DNA from: Symsagittifera roscoffensis
Lineage: Eukaryota; Xenacoelomorpha; Acoela; Convolutidae
Length of the DNA: 64,000 nucleotides
Direction of reading: 5' to 3'
Assembly (NCBI RefSeq): GCF_963678635.1
Contig: NW_026970980.1
Coordinates: forward strand, 1-64,000
Shown here: in pieces, positions 22,398-34,800 of the stretch
How the letters are laid out: the number at the start of each line of letters is the position of its first letter
How positions within the stretch are numbered: position 1 is the stretch's first letter
The notes under the pieces: generated by a model
Seen by the model: the letters and a program-made list of their open reading frames with translations, nothing else
The model's database searches: none
What the model was told of the DNA's origin: nothing
Made by a program: the position numbers and the translations under genes

Positions 22398-23708
22398 TAT
22401 TCGCATTACTGATCCGACCACTGCCAAAAAGTGGGAAGGAACTACGGCGTAGGGTCCGTTTCTTAAATTTTACTAGCAAATTATCTGATTGTTATCCTTT
22501 TTTTGAAGCATCACCACAAAATTTTATTTGATAGGTACAAATAATGGTTTTATTTTTATGTAATTCAAATTTATTGAATTTTTTGAAGCTTTTTTGATTT
22601 AAATTTCGATTTTTATTCGAACTTTAAAAAATATTACTTATAGTTTTTTGCAAGTGTTTTGGATTTAAATAAACATTAAATACTATTCAAAGCAATTACA
22701 AAGAGCGTTCTTTAAATAAACGTTTGTATTAAATCACCTCGGGGACAATACTCCAATTGGTGGCCATTTTGGGAACTATTAAATAATGCATGTATAACTT
22801 TCAGAGCTACATTATGATCGTTTTTTTTTCAGTCATTTTTTCATGCATATTATGTTAATGCCAGACAGATTTTGTTCAAAAACTCAGTTTTTTTTGCGCT
22901 TCTTTTAAAAACAATTCAACCTTTGAAAAACTGTAATTATACAATTCCATTGGTGGAAAAAATGCTACTCATATAATTTCTTTAATGAAAATGATGCTGG
23001 ACATACAATTATTTTTGTAGAAAAAAAATTTAAGCAATTTTTCCCTTCTATGGAATAGTATGGAAGTGTACGGTAAGTATTTTTTCCAGAAATGAGAATT
23101 GTATGAATAGCATTGTTTTTCAACCCTTGTTTTTCAACCTAGAGTCGCAATATAATTCCGTCAAAATGACAAAATAAGTCTTATAAATCTTTTTTGGGCG
23201 AGGCAAAATGCGCAAAATTTTTAAGTTCAAGAGCAGTTGGCCAAAAAAGCTTGGTAGCCTACAGATGCAATGATCTCTTTCGGCTCGCGAAAATGTGTTC
23301 GTGCAAAAACCCACAAAAAACTTCTAGCTGCTCAAAGTTGCATCGTAGATTTTTTGTGTCGCAATACATCTTTTTTGGAACTTTCACGGTCGCGCTAAGC
23401 CGCGCAGAAATTTTCTGCTAACTATAAATCGCGCAGAAACTGTTTGGTTTCTAGTTTTTCAAACCTTGAAGTGACATATTCTTCTTTGATAAGTCGTGCA
23501 AAACTTTCTTTGAACAAAGATATACAATGTTTCTATGACAGGTAGTGTATAAATCGCGACCGCTTTGGACTCATTTTTGAAAACTTATTAAGCAAGTGAA
23601 ACTTGAAGATATACCAACACAAGTAGTTTGACTGAAGTGACAAGCTTGATTGTCCAAAATTGATCATCTTCGATTGTTGAAAATGAGTAGCTCGTTGATT
23701 CTTTTACT

Positions 23709-23737
23709 AGTGGGTTTTTGAGAAGCAAAAACCCACT
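23709..23737. repeat. Perfect 12-bp-stem hairpin
   Basis: Arm AGTGGGTTTTTG (23709-23720), loop of five bases, complementary arm 23726-23737. Confidence 0.7.
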
Positions 23738-23787
23738 CTGAAAAGTGTTTACGAGCCCGGGTCGAAATCCGCAACTAATTTTTTGAA

Positions 23788-23818
23788 TCGGTCGCGGAAA
23801 TGTGAATTCCGCGACCGA
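23788..23818. repeat. Perfect 12-bp-stem hairpin, GC-rich
   Basis: Arm TCGGTCGCGGAA (23788-23799), seven-base loop, complementary arm 23807-23818. A related TCGCGGAAAA recurs at about 23848. Likely part of a small foldback element. Confidence 0.7.
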
Positions 23819-24651
23819 AAAACCATAGTCTGGACAGTGTTTCATGTCGCGGAAAAACTCTGGAAATACCGTATCTAGCTACTCGTTCAATGAATTCTAA
23901 GAACAGGATTCGAAATTGTTTCATATTTAAAAAGTGGATGCCTAAATCTAAGAATATAACTTTCTTTGATTACTTATACAGTTCTTATAAAGAAATAAAT
24001 ATTCTTTCAGTTGAAAACATGGAGAAAATGATTCTTCACCAATAAAAGGTTGACTAGGTTGAACGCTTCCGAATCTAGGAAACTTAAGCTTGCGTAAAGC
24101 ATCAAAACGCAAACCCTCAACAAGGATAGCCTGTTACAGCGCCAATAGCACAGAGTGTTCCGACCAATACTTAAAAAACATTCTGAACAAAAAAAAATAG
24201 AAATTTGATAAATTCGACAGTCATAGTCGAATAGGCCAATTGGAAAACCATCTCTTTAGATAAAAGCTGAAGAAAACGATAAAACAATTGTGATAGAATT
24301 TTGAGAAACTTCTTTTTTTTGCAGAAATTGAAAGCTTCTCACTACGGGAAACCTCTATCATTTTTAATCCTGCCAAGCAACTTGTTCATCAATGTTGCAC
24401 TAAAATATTGTCCCACTAAGTGAAAAAGATTGGGTCATTTAGATATTCGAGATGACTAGAGATCAAAATCTTTCAAAATTAAACAAATTTGGGAATGAGA
24501 ATGATAGCGGCAACTGGAAACAATTTCAACAATTGATAATCAAACTAAATTAGAGATTGCATCAGCCCGAAACCAATCTACATATTTACTATGCAAAAAA
24601 AATTTGCGTTTTTTTTGCCTGTTTCGGGGCAGTTTGATTTTTTGAGGCGCC

Positions 24652-25024
24652 TTGAAAACCAAGTTCGCACAATTTACAGCAAGCTTTCAAATAAATACTT
24701 ACTTTCAAAAAAATACTCGTTCTCGACCGAGAGGAATTACTCAGGTTGAGCTACAGCCCAAAAGTCATCATTGTACAAACCAAAGGACACCATGGATAAA
24801 CACAGGTCTTGTGCCGACTGTGGCTTGGCAGACTATCATGTGGCTGAATGTACACTATAAAGACAAGAGAAAACTTTGGCTATTCGCCAAACGAGCAAAA
24901 TCTGTATCAGATGGATGAATTTTGAATTTTATAATGAATTGTTAAATAGTCTATGCGGAAGATACTTCTCAATCAAGGAGACACTTCAATATACACGTTG
25001 TTTTTGGGATGCACTGAAGAAATA
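24652..25024 (+). pseudogene. Remnant of retroelement gag zinc knuckles
   Basis: Counterpart of the Gag nucleocapsid region at about 52.57-52.93 kb. A frame through 24,793-24,861 reads MDKHRSCADCGLADYHVAEC, matching the first knuckle of the other copy (CANCSSTDHHVSAC), then a stop. The next segment, about 24,916-25,024, matches the second-knuckle region (EFYNELLNSL ... FWDAL against DFMRGVIAKF ... FWDAV), but its Cys ligands are largely lost. Dead by multiple stops. Confidence 0.75.
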
Positions 25025-25664
25025 GAATCATCCTGAGCACAGATTGCCGTTGACCGCATTCCAGAACATTAAGAACAGAGACAAGCAGAAAACCTTGACC
25101 TCCAGAACAAGAATGAGAAAAAAAAGAAAACAGTAATTAATTCTAACGAAGTAATGTCTAGTAATCAACAGGCCAAAACAGTAAGTAGGACACCGGAGAG
25201 CAATTGATGCAAATATGTAGAAAGCCAAGACTTGGCGACCAAAGAAATCAAACAAAAGCTGAAATTGAGAACCAGACGACGGAAAACAGGACGTTGATCT
25301 CGAGCAAAAGAGGCCAGATAGTTTCAAGCAGATCATTAAGAAGACAGAAAGCTGTGAATCGAAAGAGTGATCACTAGAAGAATTTAAAGCATAACCAAAA
25401 ACATGTAACAGAAAAATGTAATTAAAATTTCAAAAGGTCGCGGAGTGTTACCGAAGTTGAATGAACCGAGGGAAAAGACGCTAATGCTCATTGGCAGCAA
25501 TCGACACTAAAGGATCTGTTGATAACAGAAAGAACCCTGACAGTCAAATGATGCTATACGGAGGCGCATGGTCCATATCAAAAGATGCTGACCATAAATG
25601 ATATCACTATCTACAAGAAAACAATGTTAACCTAGGATGATGATTTTAACAACTGTATAAGGGA

Positions 25665-26166
25665 GAGTCGATAAAAGGGCTTCGTGATACAAGTGCAGTC
25701 TTGGGCGTGATGCCTATTAATATTTGGTTGGTACCTGGATTTAACGAAGGAGACTTCATTGATTCTAGAGTGCAACTAGCAGCGCCCAACAAGGGTGTCC
25801 TCCGAGTCCTGGGTAGGAATCCAATTCTAGCGTTTAACATGGAAGGAAGAAACCAATGGATGATTTCTTGATCTAGAAGAATCCAGATGAATTAAATTAA
25901 TTTTTAGCCAGAGTAGACTTCATCCAAATATTCGATCTGACGATTGACCTATATGCGCCATGCTCAGCATTTGTAAGTCAGAGAGAACGTGCGTGGTGGA
26001 ATCCCTAATTTTAATAATGAGCAACGAGCGGAAAGTTCCGGTTTCCTTTAGCAGCAAAGAGAGACTAAGGGTAAAAGAAGCAGCCATCGTGAGCCTAAGA
26101 ATGAAGAACTTCAAGGGTCTAAGTAACGCGTTAAACAGATATGTGTTGTGCCAAACCCCAACAGTT
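25665..26166 (+). pseudogene. Remnant of retroelement aspartic protease
   Basis: The segment from 25,671 reads IKGLRDTSAVLGVMPINIW, collinear with the protease active-site region VTGLLDTGAVVSVMP of the other copy; the catalytic Asp-Thr is kept but the Gly is Ser. Downstream LRVLGRNPI, VDFIQIFDLTIDL (about 25,915) and RKVPVSFSSKERL ... VSLRMKNF (about 26,028-26,110) continue the match. Stops lie between the blocks. Confidence 0.78.
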
Positions 26167-26499
26167 TAAGGTGTCATAGTTTTTTGGAATTTGTTTTTCG
26201 ATAACAAAGAACGACCTATGCGTGTGGTATCTGCCAAAAACAGGCAAAAAAGAGATCAAAACATAGATAGGAGGAAACTGGGTATAAACTACCCGTAAAA
26301 AAAGAGCAACGAGTGATTTGAAAAAATTAAATTGCATGAAGTTATTGATTGCCCGAATCACCGAAACAAAGTTATATAAAAGAAACATTTAAGTTTGTAC
26401 CAAACAATTAATTAACTTCAAGTCGGAAACTGATTATAGTTGTTCCAGTTTTCCGGAAAGACCAACCCCAGAGGAACTAAAAGTTTTTTCCAACCGTTA

Positions 26500-26725
26500 A
26501 ACCGACAAGTATTTCGTTTTTTTTTGGAATTTGAAATAAAACTAGAATCAGAAGCGGTACCACACAGAGAAAAGGCCAGGCGAATGACGTCACACAAATG
26601 AGATGCACTGAATATGATATGATAGTACCTTCTAAATCAGTGCGGGCCTGCAAATTTTCAATGACTGTAAAGGTATTGGGATTCTGTCGCGGCTTCGATT
26701 ATTGCACTCCGTCACGTATATAGAA
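26500..26725 (+). pseudogene. Remnant of retroelement RT N-terminus
   Basis: EAVPHREKARRMTSHK near 26,555-26,602 matches VVPHREGARRMTPHK at the RT start of the other copy. Stops and indels follow; a faint FCRGFDY near 26,680 corresponds to FCCDFRY. Beyond this the RT palm, including the YVDD region, is not found. Confidence 0.7.
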
Positions 26726-27639
26726 TTAGTGTCAATTGCAGAGTTAGAACTTGCACAGCCGAGGGCTGTTAAGCCAGTCTATTGGTGGGTCGGTCCCCGA
26801 CAGCGAAACAATGGGAGATGCGGTCCGTATACTCACGTTCACACTGAAGGAGTCGGAAGACTGATTACGGAAATGTTTCACAAGGATAGTTGTCCGAGAC
26901 GTCTTCGTGTTATCCTCGGGCTACGCTTTGCTGCTGGAACTTCTTCAATTTATGTATGCCATGGTAGCTTTGCTCCCTGGAGGACGGTATGACTTGATTC
27001 GAACCGGATGGTGATCAAAACCTATTGTATCGCTTGAATTCGGAGCTCCCTGAAGTCTGATCAGTTATCTCGGATATCATGCAGGGACTCAAGGACCAAA
27101 ACGAACGTGGCCAAGGTTATGTCCAACTTTAGTCCATTATTTAAGCTTAGAGCAGGGGTAGACGATTATCACGAACTAGTGAAACAAATGTCCCACGAAT
27201 TATGGTTCAGGCAAACGGACTTCGAGCGCAAGGCAGAAGACAGTATGGTCAGGATGAATGCATTGTCCGCGAAAATTAACGTATGGGCATTGTCTCTGCG
27301 GACCAAGCCTCATCATTGCTTCTGGCTGCACTTGTCAACAAAAATATAACGGTTAGGAAAGGTTACTTTTGAACACGCGCCAGCGGTAATCAATAAAATT
27401 CACCAGTACTTAAGAAGTATTATAGACTTGAGAGAAAAGGAGAAAGGTGCTATGCTGCAGTTTATTCAGGACAAGAACACGATGTCCTAGGATCAGTTTC
27501 ATGTGGACGTGTTGGAGACGAATATGAGAAGAGTAGAATATGAGAGGTGCTTTATCATTTCGCTGGTAAGGGATTTGGCTGGACGCTCCCATTCTTTCAC
27601 AACTGTTATCCACGAGCCACATGACACCTGACAGCCAAC

Positions 27640-28125
27640 TTTGCTAGGGATGTCTGAAAGCTGTCAATTGATCTGGTGCTAGCTATCTATATGAAGTTTG
27701 AACACGAGAACTTAATGAAAAAACCGATGGTTCTATGTACCAGTCAAATTGATGATCTCAGTCTGGACTGTCTTATCACGTTAATCGCTCTGACATATTG
27801 TCGACTGCGGGTGATCTTTTCCATTGCTAAGGTACCCAAAACAATTGCAGAGAACAAAAAGATACTTCAGCTCATCGCTGGAGACAGCTTTTTACAGCAA
27901 ATGAAGGGTTGGATGTTGCTGTTGCTGCAATATCTGCGGAAGCATAATCAGAGTCTGACAGGGGGAAGATAGTCCAGTTACTGAAAAAAGGGAGTACACT
28001 AAATACCGAGGCGTAACTTTGTTGACAGACTCAGCATTCATGATGCGGATCGATCTGTTAGCTCCAATCTCCTGGTCAGAGAATTGGTGACAGTGGTGTG
28101 TGGACCTAGACTTGTACACGTGTTG
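27640..28125 (+). pseudogene. Remnant of retroelement SGNH hydrolase-like ORF
   Basis: A partly open frame (27,676-27,972) reads FEHENLMKKPMVLCTSQIDDLS, collinear with VELMNPGKIPNVMILVGTND in the SGNH frame at the window end, followed by matched hydrophobic strands (LRVIFSIAKVPK against CAVLTVCTVPMK). The block III Gly-x-Asn-Asp is degraded to SQIDD. A later VDRLSIHDADRS near 28,020-28,055 may be the block V Asp-x-x-His region, which lies outside the window in the other copy. Confidence 0.55.
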
Positions 28126-31100
28126 CACGATGTACAGTTGAAAGCGTACAGAAACTCGGTTTTTTATGTTAACCTAGTGTCTGTAGTGAATTGCTCAGTT
28201 TTGAACTGGGTTGTACAGTAACAGGTGAGGGGCCCGCCAGTGAAGTTAGACTGGTTTAAAAAAATATCCGAACAAGGCTAGATGTTGTTGGACTTTAGCA
28301 ACAGCTTTAGACGTTGAATGGGGGCTGAAGACCTGGCCCATGCGAAGGTCAAACCCCTAACTCTGCAACTTACGCCCAACAGTCAAGAATACAAGAGATC
28401 CAATGAAGATTCCGACGTGGTCAGCAGAATTTTCCCACACGAAAATAAACCAGGATGGAGTTGGCTGGCTTGGAGCTATCGCGTAATTTTGCCCCCAAAA
28501 CCCCCTGATCCGCAGGATGCTGTTGCGACCTTTCCTAGCCGCTGCCCGACACATTGAACCCGCGCTGGGTGTTAAATAAAAACGAAAGAGTGGAGTGAGT
28601 GTATGAAGCCACAATTTGTCAGCTGGATTTATGCTGCCCCGCCTTTTTTGGAGGTCACTTTTTTGAATAATGGAACCACAAGAAAAAAAACTTCCATGTC
28701 ATCGAGGAAACCGAAGGTGTCCGCGCACCTTGAAATGAAGAGAATGATGACCAGTCAAGATTGATATAGCCTAAACAAGACAACGTGATAGTGCTAGAAG
28801 TAGTGAGAGTGTTGAAAGGAGGCTTTTCTGCACTGATAAAGGAAGTGGCGCCTCATGACAAATGATGAAGTACAGTACGAAGCGGGTTGGGTGGGTCAAC
28901 AGGGCACAGGTTCTGACATAAAACCAAAAAACGCGAAAAAAAACTATCGCAAAAAAACCTAATCACGATCTAATTGATGAGCCCTTGATATCGAATTTGT
29001 CTCCAGTGGGAACGAGTTCCCTAGCAGAGGTGTTTTTAAGGAGCAGAGCACTGAGACTGATCAATAAGTCACCTCGAAGGGGAAGAATTGAAGAAACACC
29101 GAGAGTATTCTTCCTGAACAGGTTGCCAGAAGAGGATCGGTACCAAGAGAGAAATACAGGAGTTGTCTGTACCCGGCGAATTTCGTGGAAAAGACTTGGG
29201 ATGTGATTAGTTGATACGGTGCTCAATTCGCGATGAAGTTGGGGTTGGGTCAACCAACTATGCGGGAGTTTATGGAAAAACTTAAAAAAAACCCATGGAG
29301 TCCGGAGGCCCCTCAGAGTCAGTCATGGGTAGAGTGCCGGTGATAACACAATTACACCGTATCAACCCATTGAGAGAACGATTGAGGGCTTGAGAAATTA
29401 TATAACAATGGTGCAAAAACTGAAAAGCAAGGTCAGAAACAAGACCATGAACGCAAAAGTCATGAAGTCAGCATGGTGGTACTATAATTGGTAGAGAAGT
29501 CCTCTCCTGTCGAAACGACGCTGCACTGTAGGAGACAGTGCGGCCTCGATAGAAACAGAGAAAAAATATGAGATACCACTTTTGCTATTGGCTAGATATT
29601 AGCGTCATTCGCGCGGTCGAGTGAAGTTGGATCACAGTAACTGTCTCAATCCATATGAAAACGTTTTTTGAAACGGCTATTTAAGAACGTTAAAGGCGAG
29701 AACTTTTGCTAGAGGGCACCTGATGGCTTAGCACAATTTCAAAGCCATGCAGAAACCAACCACTACAGGAGTTTGGTTTCTGAACTCCTGTAGTGAAAAG
29801 GGATTGGAATAGCTAGTAAAAGCTTCCTGGAGAACCATCCTCCGGAAGCCCTCTGTACGTTGATTGCGAAGGATGATTCCGCAAAAGCCTCTAAAAAAGA
29901 AAAGATGCTCTCATTTTTGTGAGGTTTGTTTCGAATCGTGTTTTGGAAAAATATATTGGAAAAATGACTGAAGACTATCAAGCAAGGAGGATCGAAACGT
30001 GAATAAACTTTGTTGAGGGCTGTGTTGGAACTCTACTCTTTAAAGTTATGCTGATAAAAATTTCTACATAAGAGTTGAATGAGTTGGAAAAGTAACGGAA
30101 CTGAAAAGAAACACGAAGAAAACACGAAAATTGAATGAAGAATTGGAATTCAGCCGAGACGAAGCTTCCAAGGAAACTCGACATTGAGAAAACGAAGATC
30201 CTTCCAGCATATGTCAGGCATATTAGGATTAGCATATTGTCCACACGTTGAAGAGAATGCCAGGTATGCTCACTTTTAGAGCAGGGTTAGCTCGATTAAA
30301 CCATTGGACGTTCTGGAGCAATCGTATGTGCTAGCAACGTCCTTAACTGTGAAAGTGTTCCCCGGAGCGTTACAGACGGAGCACAAGATTGGAGACCGGC
30401 GGGAAGCTCTTGATAATAAAATGAACTGAAGGACATCATAGGCCTGCTGGCTCAAAATACTCCGTGGGATCGAGGTCCGTACCATACTGTCAAAGCAATT
30501 ACCCCTTACATATGATGATTCTTGATATGAAGACCTAGCAAGTATTGATCGATCAACCTTTCTTGGTGCTTAAAAATGTGCGATTGGCCGAAAAGTCAGA
30601 AAAACCCAAGGATTTGTCAGGAAAGTTTTTTGGGCCGTCCCAGAGAGATCTAAAGACAAACTGATTTACATAGTAGGAGAGAATTTCATGGAAATGAATG
30701 AAGAGGATGAAAGCGAGTTTGCAAGAAAGAAAACCCGCGGAGAGCTACCGGTTGACTTACCCACCACAGATGAAACAAATGAATCACATCAGGTGATAAT
30801 GGATGCATTCGGATGCACAAGTTGGAGGAAAATTATGACGAATCATGGGGAGACCCTTGTCACTGACTGGCGCAGACGTTATGATACCATACCTCATACG
30901 AAAAAGCTTAATGTTGGCCTTTGACATTGGAAAATTGACCACCATGGGGCTTCCCGATCATGCCCAGCTTGTATCCACATTTTGGTCAGTGACATTTTAG
31001 CATTGAGGCCCATGGCTTGAAGCTCACAACTGCTTGAATTTTCAGGAAATGACACTACTCACTTCCGAACAGTTGAGCCGTCTGGAGTTTTCGAGTAACC

Positions 31101-31770
31101 TGGAATTGTTCAAAACCTCCTGCAGAATAAAGAAAATCCCTAAACGACTGAAATACGGGCGATGCAAAAAATGATGCCCTGGTTTAGTGCAGCTATGACG
31201 ACGTTGATGTATGAGCGCGTGAAGCGGCCCATATTCAGTACTCGGAAGCTCATCAATCTTTTGAGCTAGATGTAGAACCGGATGCTTATAAAAGGGTCCA
31301 CTTGACTCACGGAAAAGCTATCACTAGCGCTGTAACGCAAGCAACTGGAACGCCCTATAGTACTGAATAACATAACGGTAACGGTGAATTGAGGTGGAAG
31401 GGAGGAAACTCGTTTTCTGATGGGTTTCGTAAATTTTTACAGCTTAACACTGGACAACCATTCGACCATTCGGATTACCACTTTATATCACCTAGAGTTG
31501 TACATTCAGCGGGGAAATTGATAAGGCTGCCCAGGAAGTATATGCCATTTCCCTGTATGCCATAGCCGAACCTTCCGAAACAAGTTGAAAACTGCATTTA
31601 ACATTTTAACGGCGTCGTTGTTAGAGAAGAGAACGGACGGTTGGAATATTCTAGTAAAGCGTCCGCGCAAGACACGCTGTTGTGGTACGAGCGTTCGGCA
31701 CAAGATCATGTGGAACCATTGGTTTTTTACAACAGACGTCCAGAAAAATTTGTTATATTTACATTAAATA
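28126..31770 (+). pseudogene. Unidentified 3' part of the decayed retroelement
   Basis: Compositionally like the decayed element (GC-richer than the flanks) with partly open plus-strand frames, for example 28,318-28,557 (PGWSWLAWSYRV), 28,985-29,206 and 30,688-30,924 (acidic then mixed). I recognise no domain. It could hold a further accessory or envelope-like gene plus the 3' LTR. The assignment to the element is by position and composition only. Confidence 0.4.
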
Positions 31771-31834
31771 CAATAAACATTAAGCGGTAACGCAAAATTT
31801 TTGGTATAGGAAAAAGCAGCAAAAATTCTATTTC

Positions 31835-34800
31835 ATATCAAATCGAAAAGAAGAATGGTAGAAAACTACAGGCCGGTTCCTTTCTTAAGAATAATTTGTA
31901 AAATCTTAGAGATACGCACATACATAACACTGTAAAATCATCTCAGCAGATTTTAAACAAAATGTCAACATAGTTATGCCAAAAGTCGATCTATTCACAT
32001 TAGTCTGCTTACAATTTTTTAACAAAATTAACGAGCCGAGTTCAGAAACCATCGTTTTAAATACTGATTTTTCAAAAACCTTTGAGTTAAAACGGAAACT
32101 TGGGGCAATGGACTGAGTGGCTGTCTCCGTTATGTTCTGATTGATTATCTTAGAAACCGAAAACAATACATCCGAGTTGATTTTATGAGCTGAAAGTTTT
32201 TGGAAACAACAAGTGAAGTTCCAGAAGGATCGCTTCTAGGGCTGCTCTGATTTTGCGTCTTCATAAACGATCTACCTGATGTACTCATGTTTTCAGTATT
32301 TGTCCTCTTACACAATTCGAAATTTTTAGCTATCCGAAATTTTTTCTGGCAAGTACAGGATGATCTTAGTGCAAAAGACAGATTGGTGTTAAATTATCAA
32401 ATGGAATTAGCAAATGATAAATGTGCTTACCTAAAGCTCAGAGGTTAAAATGCGACCTTCGACGTAAGGGGTTAAAAACTAGAAGATTCTGAACTAGCCA
32501 AAGCATGTTTCTGAAGGTCTTACTTCTAGTATTCACCTCAGGGAAAGTATGAGGAAAGCAAATAACTTTACATGGAATCTCTCGGTAAAAGTCAGGACAG
32601 TCGTAAAACTGGGTCTCTATAAGTCCCCGATACTTTCTTTAATAATGTATGATTTTACTTGTGTAACATTAACTCGAAAGGAAATAATAACGCTGAAAAG
32701 ATTTCAAAAGAAGGTTGTTAAATCGATAACAGATAAAAAGAGACTCCGAATACAAAATACAGCATCGGCTCTTAAACTTCTTGCCCCTCCCAGTTTTTTT
32801 TAAGTTAACGACATTGTTTTAAATGCAAAACCCTTATATGAAAACAGTAGCTATATTTCTTTACAGATCAACCAAATCGTGAAAACCTGGCGAGCGTTGT
32901 TTTCAAAATGTCAAAAATGCGAACTGAAAAAACACGAAATGAATTCGTTCCCGAAACAAATCGAATCTTAAATCGATTGGAAAAACTTATAACGTTTTGG
33001 AGAAAAAATAGGGCTCAAAAATAGAACTATCAAAAAGATGCGGAAACTCTTTGCAGTAAAATTTTTCGAGTGAAATTCTTGTTCCAGGTAAATATTTTGC
33101 GATTAACAAAACTGTCGAAATAATTGGATTTTACTTTAACGAGTAACGACTCGGACTGAAAATCCCATCTCCTTGCTGCAAATCATTAACAACAACACCA
33201 ACAGTTCCAAAAAAATCTCGTCAAAACACCAGGAGATGATTCAATTTATGATTTTCTTGAAACATGAATCGCTGCATCAAACAAAAGCCGCTTATGAACC
33301 CCCGATCTATTCACATTAGTCTGCTTACAATTTTTTAACGAAAACGAATTTAACGAGCCGAGTTCAGAAACCATCGTTTTAAATACTGATTTTTCAAAAA
33401 CCTTTGAGTTAAAACGGAAACTTGGGGGCAATGTACTGAGTGGCTGTCTCCGTGATGTTCTGATTGATTATCTTAAAAACCGAAAACAATACATTCGAGT
33501 TGATTTTATGAGCTGAAAGTTTTTGGAAACAACAAGTGAAGTTCCAGAAGGATCGCTTCTAGGGCTGCTCTGATTTTGCGTCTTCATAAACGATCTACCT
33601 GATGTACTCATGTTTTCAGTATTTGTCCTCTTACACAATTTGAAACTTTTAGCTATCCGAAAATTTTTCTGGCAAGTACAAGATGATCTTAGTGCAATAG
33701 AAAGATTAGTGTTAAATTATCAAATGGAATTAGCAACTGATTAATGTGCTTATCTAAAGCTCAGAGGACAAAATGCGACCTTCGACGTAAGGGGTTAAAA
33801 ACTAGAAGATTCTGAAGGAGCCAAAGCATATTTCGGAAGGTCTTATTTGTAGCATTCAACTCAGGGAAAGGATGAGGAAAGCAAACAACTTTACCTGGAA
33901 TGTCTCGGTAAAAGTCAAGACAGTCGTAAAACTGGGTCTCTATAAGTCCCAGCTATTTTCTTTAATAATGTATGATTTTACTTGTGTAACATTAACTCGA
34001 AAGAAAAAAGTAACGCTTAAAAGATTCCAGAAGAAGGTTGTTAAATCGATAACAGATAAAAAAGAGACTCCGAATACAAAATACAGCTTCGGCTCTTAAA
34101 CTTCTTGGCCCTCCCAATTTTTTTTAAGTTAACGACATTGTTTTAAATGCAAAACCCTTAAATGAAAACAGCAGCTATATTTCTTTACAGATCAACCAAA
34201 TCGTGAAAACCGTGCGAGCGATATTTTCAAAATGTCAAAAATGCGAACTGAAAAAACACGAAATGAATTCGTTCCCGAAACAAATCGAATCTTAAATCGA
34301 TTGGAAAAACTTATAACTTTTTGGAGAAAAAATAGGGCTCAAAAATAGAACTATCAAAAAGATGCGAAAACTCTCTGCAGCAAAATTTTTCGAGTGAAAT
34401 TTTTGTTCCAGGTAAATATTTTGCGATTAACAAAACAGTCGAAATAATTGGATTTTACTTTAACGAGTAACGACTCGGACTGAAAATCCCATCTCCTTGC
34501 TGCAAATCATTAACAACACCACCAACAGTTCCAAAAAAATCTCGTCAAAACACCAGGAGATGATTCAATTTATGATTTTCTTGAAACATGAATTGCTGCA
34601 TCAAACAAAAGCCGCTTATGAACCCCCGATCTATTCACATTAGTCTGCTTACAATTTCTTAACGAATTTAACGAGCCGAGTTCAGAAACCATCGTTTTAA
34701 ATACTGATTTTTCAAAAACCTTTGAGTTAAAACGGAAACTTGGGGGCAATGGACTGAGTGGCTGTCTCCGTGATGTTCTGATTGATTATCTTAGAAACCG

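Larger units (their letters stand above)
22398..24640. other. Non-coding stretch with dispersed repeats and hairpins
   Basis: No convincing gene. At 22925-23110 motifs like TACAATTCCAT and GGAAAAAATGCT recur in both orientations, resembling the cluster at 11275-11665. Two perfect hairpins at 23709-23737 and 23788-23818 are listed separately. GC-richer islands near 23390-23440 carry CGCGCAGAAA twice. Confidence 0.45.
24640..31770 (+). mobile_element. Decayed Ty3/gypsy retroelement related to the 50-kb element
   Basis: Fragments collinear with the intact element can be read in shifting frames with many stops: gag zinc knuckle (24.65-25.0 kb), protease (25.67-26.0 kb), RT N-terminus (26.5-26.72 kb) and an SGNH hydrolase-like segment (27.64-28.12 kb). 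The RT-to-SGNH distance is only about 0.9 kb, against about 6.5 kb in the other copy, so most of RT, RNase H, integrase and the macro-like domain is deleted. Left of 24.64 kb similarity fades. The right limit is set where LINE sequence begins (about 31.83 kb). From 28.2 kb on I have no counterpart in the window, because the other copy runs off its end. Confidence 0.72.

Noticed and set aside
25028-26388. Minus-strand ORFs in the decayed retroelement
   Set aside because: The collinear match to Gag-Pol is on the plus strand; these are shadows.
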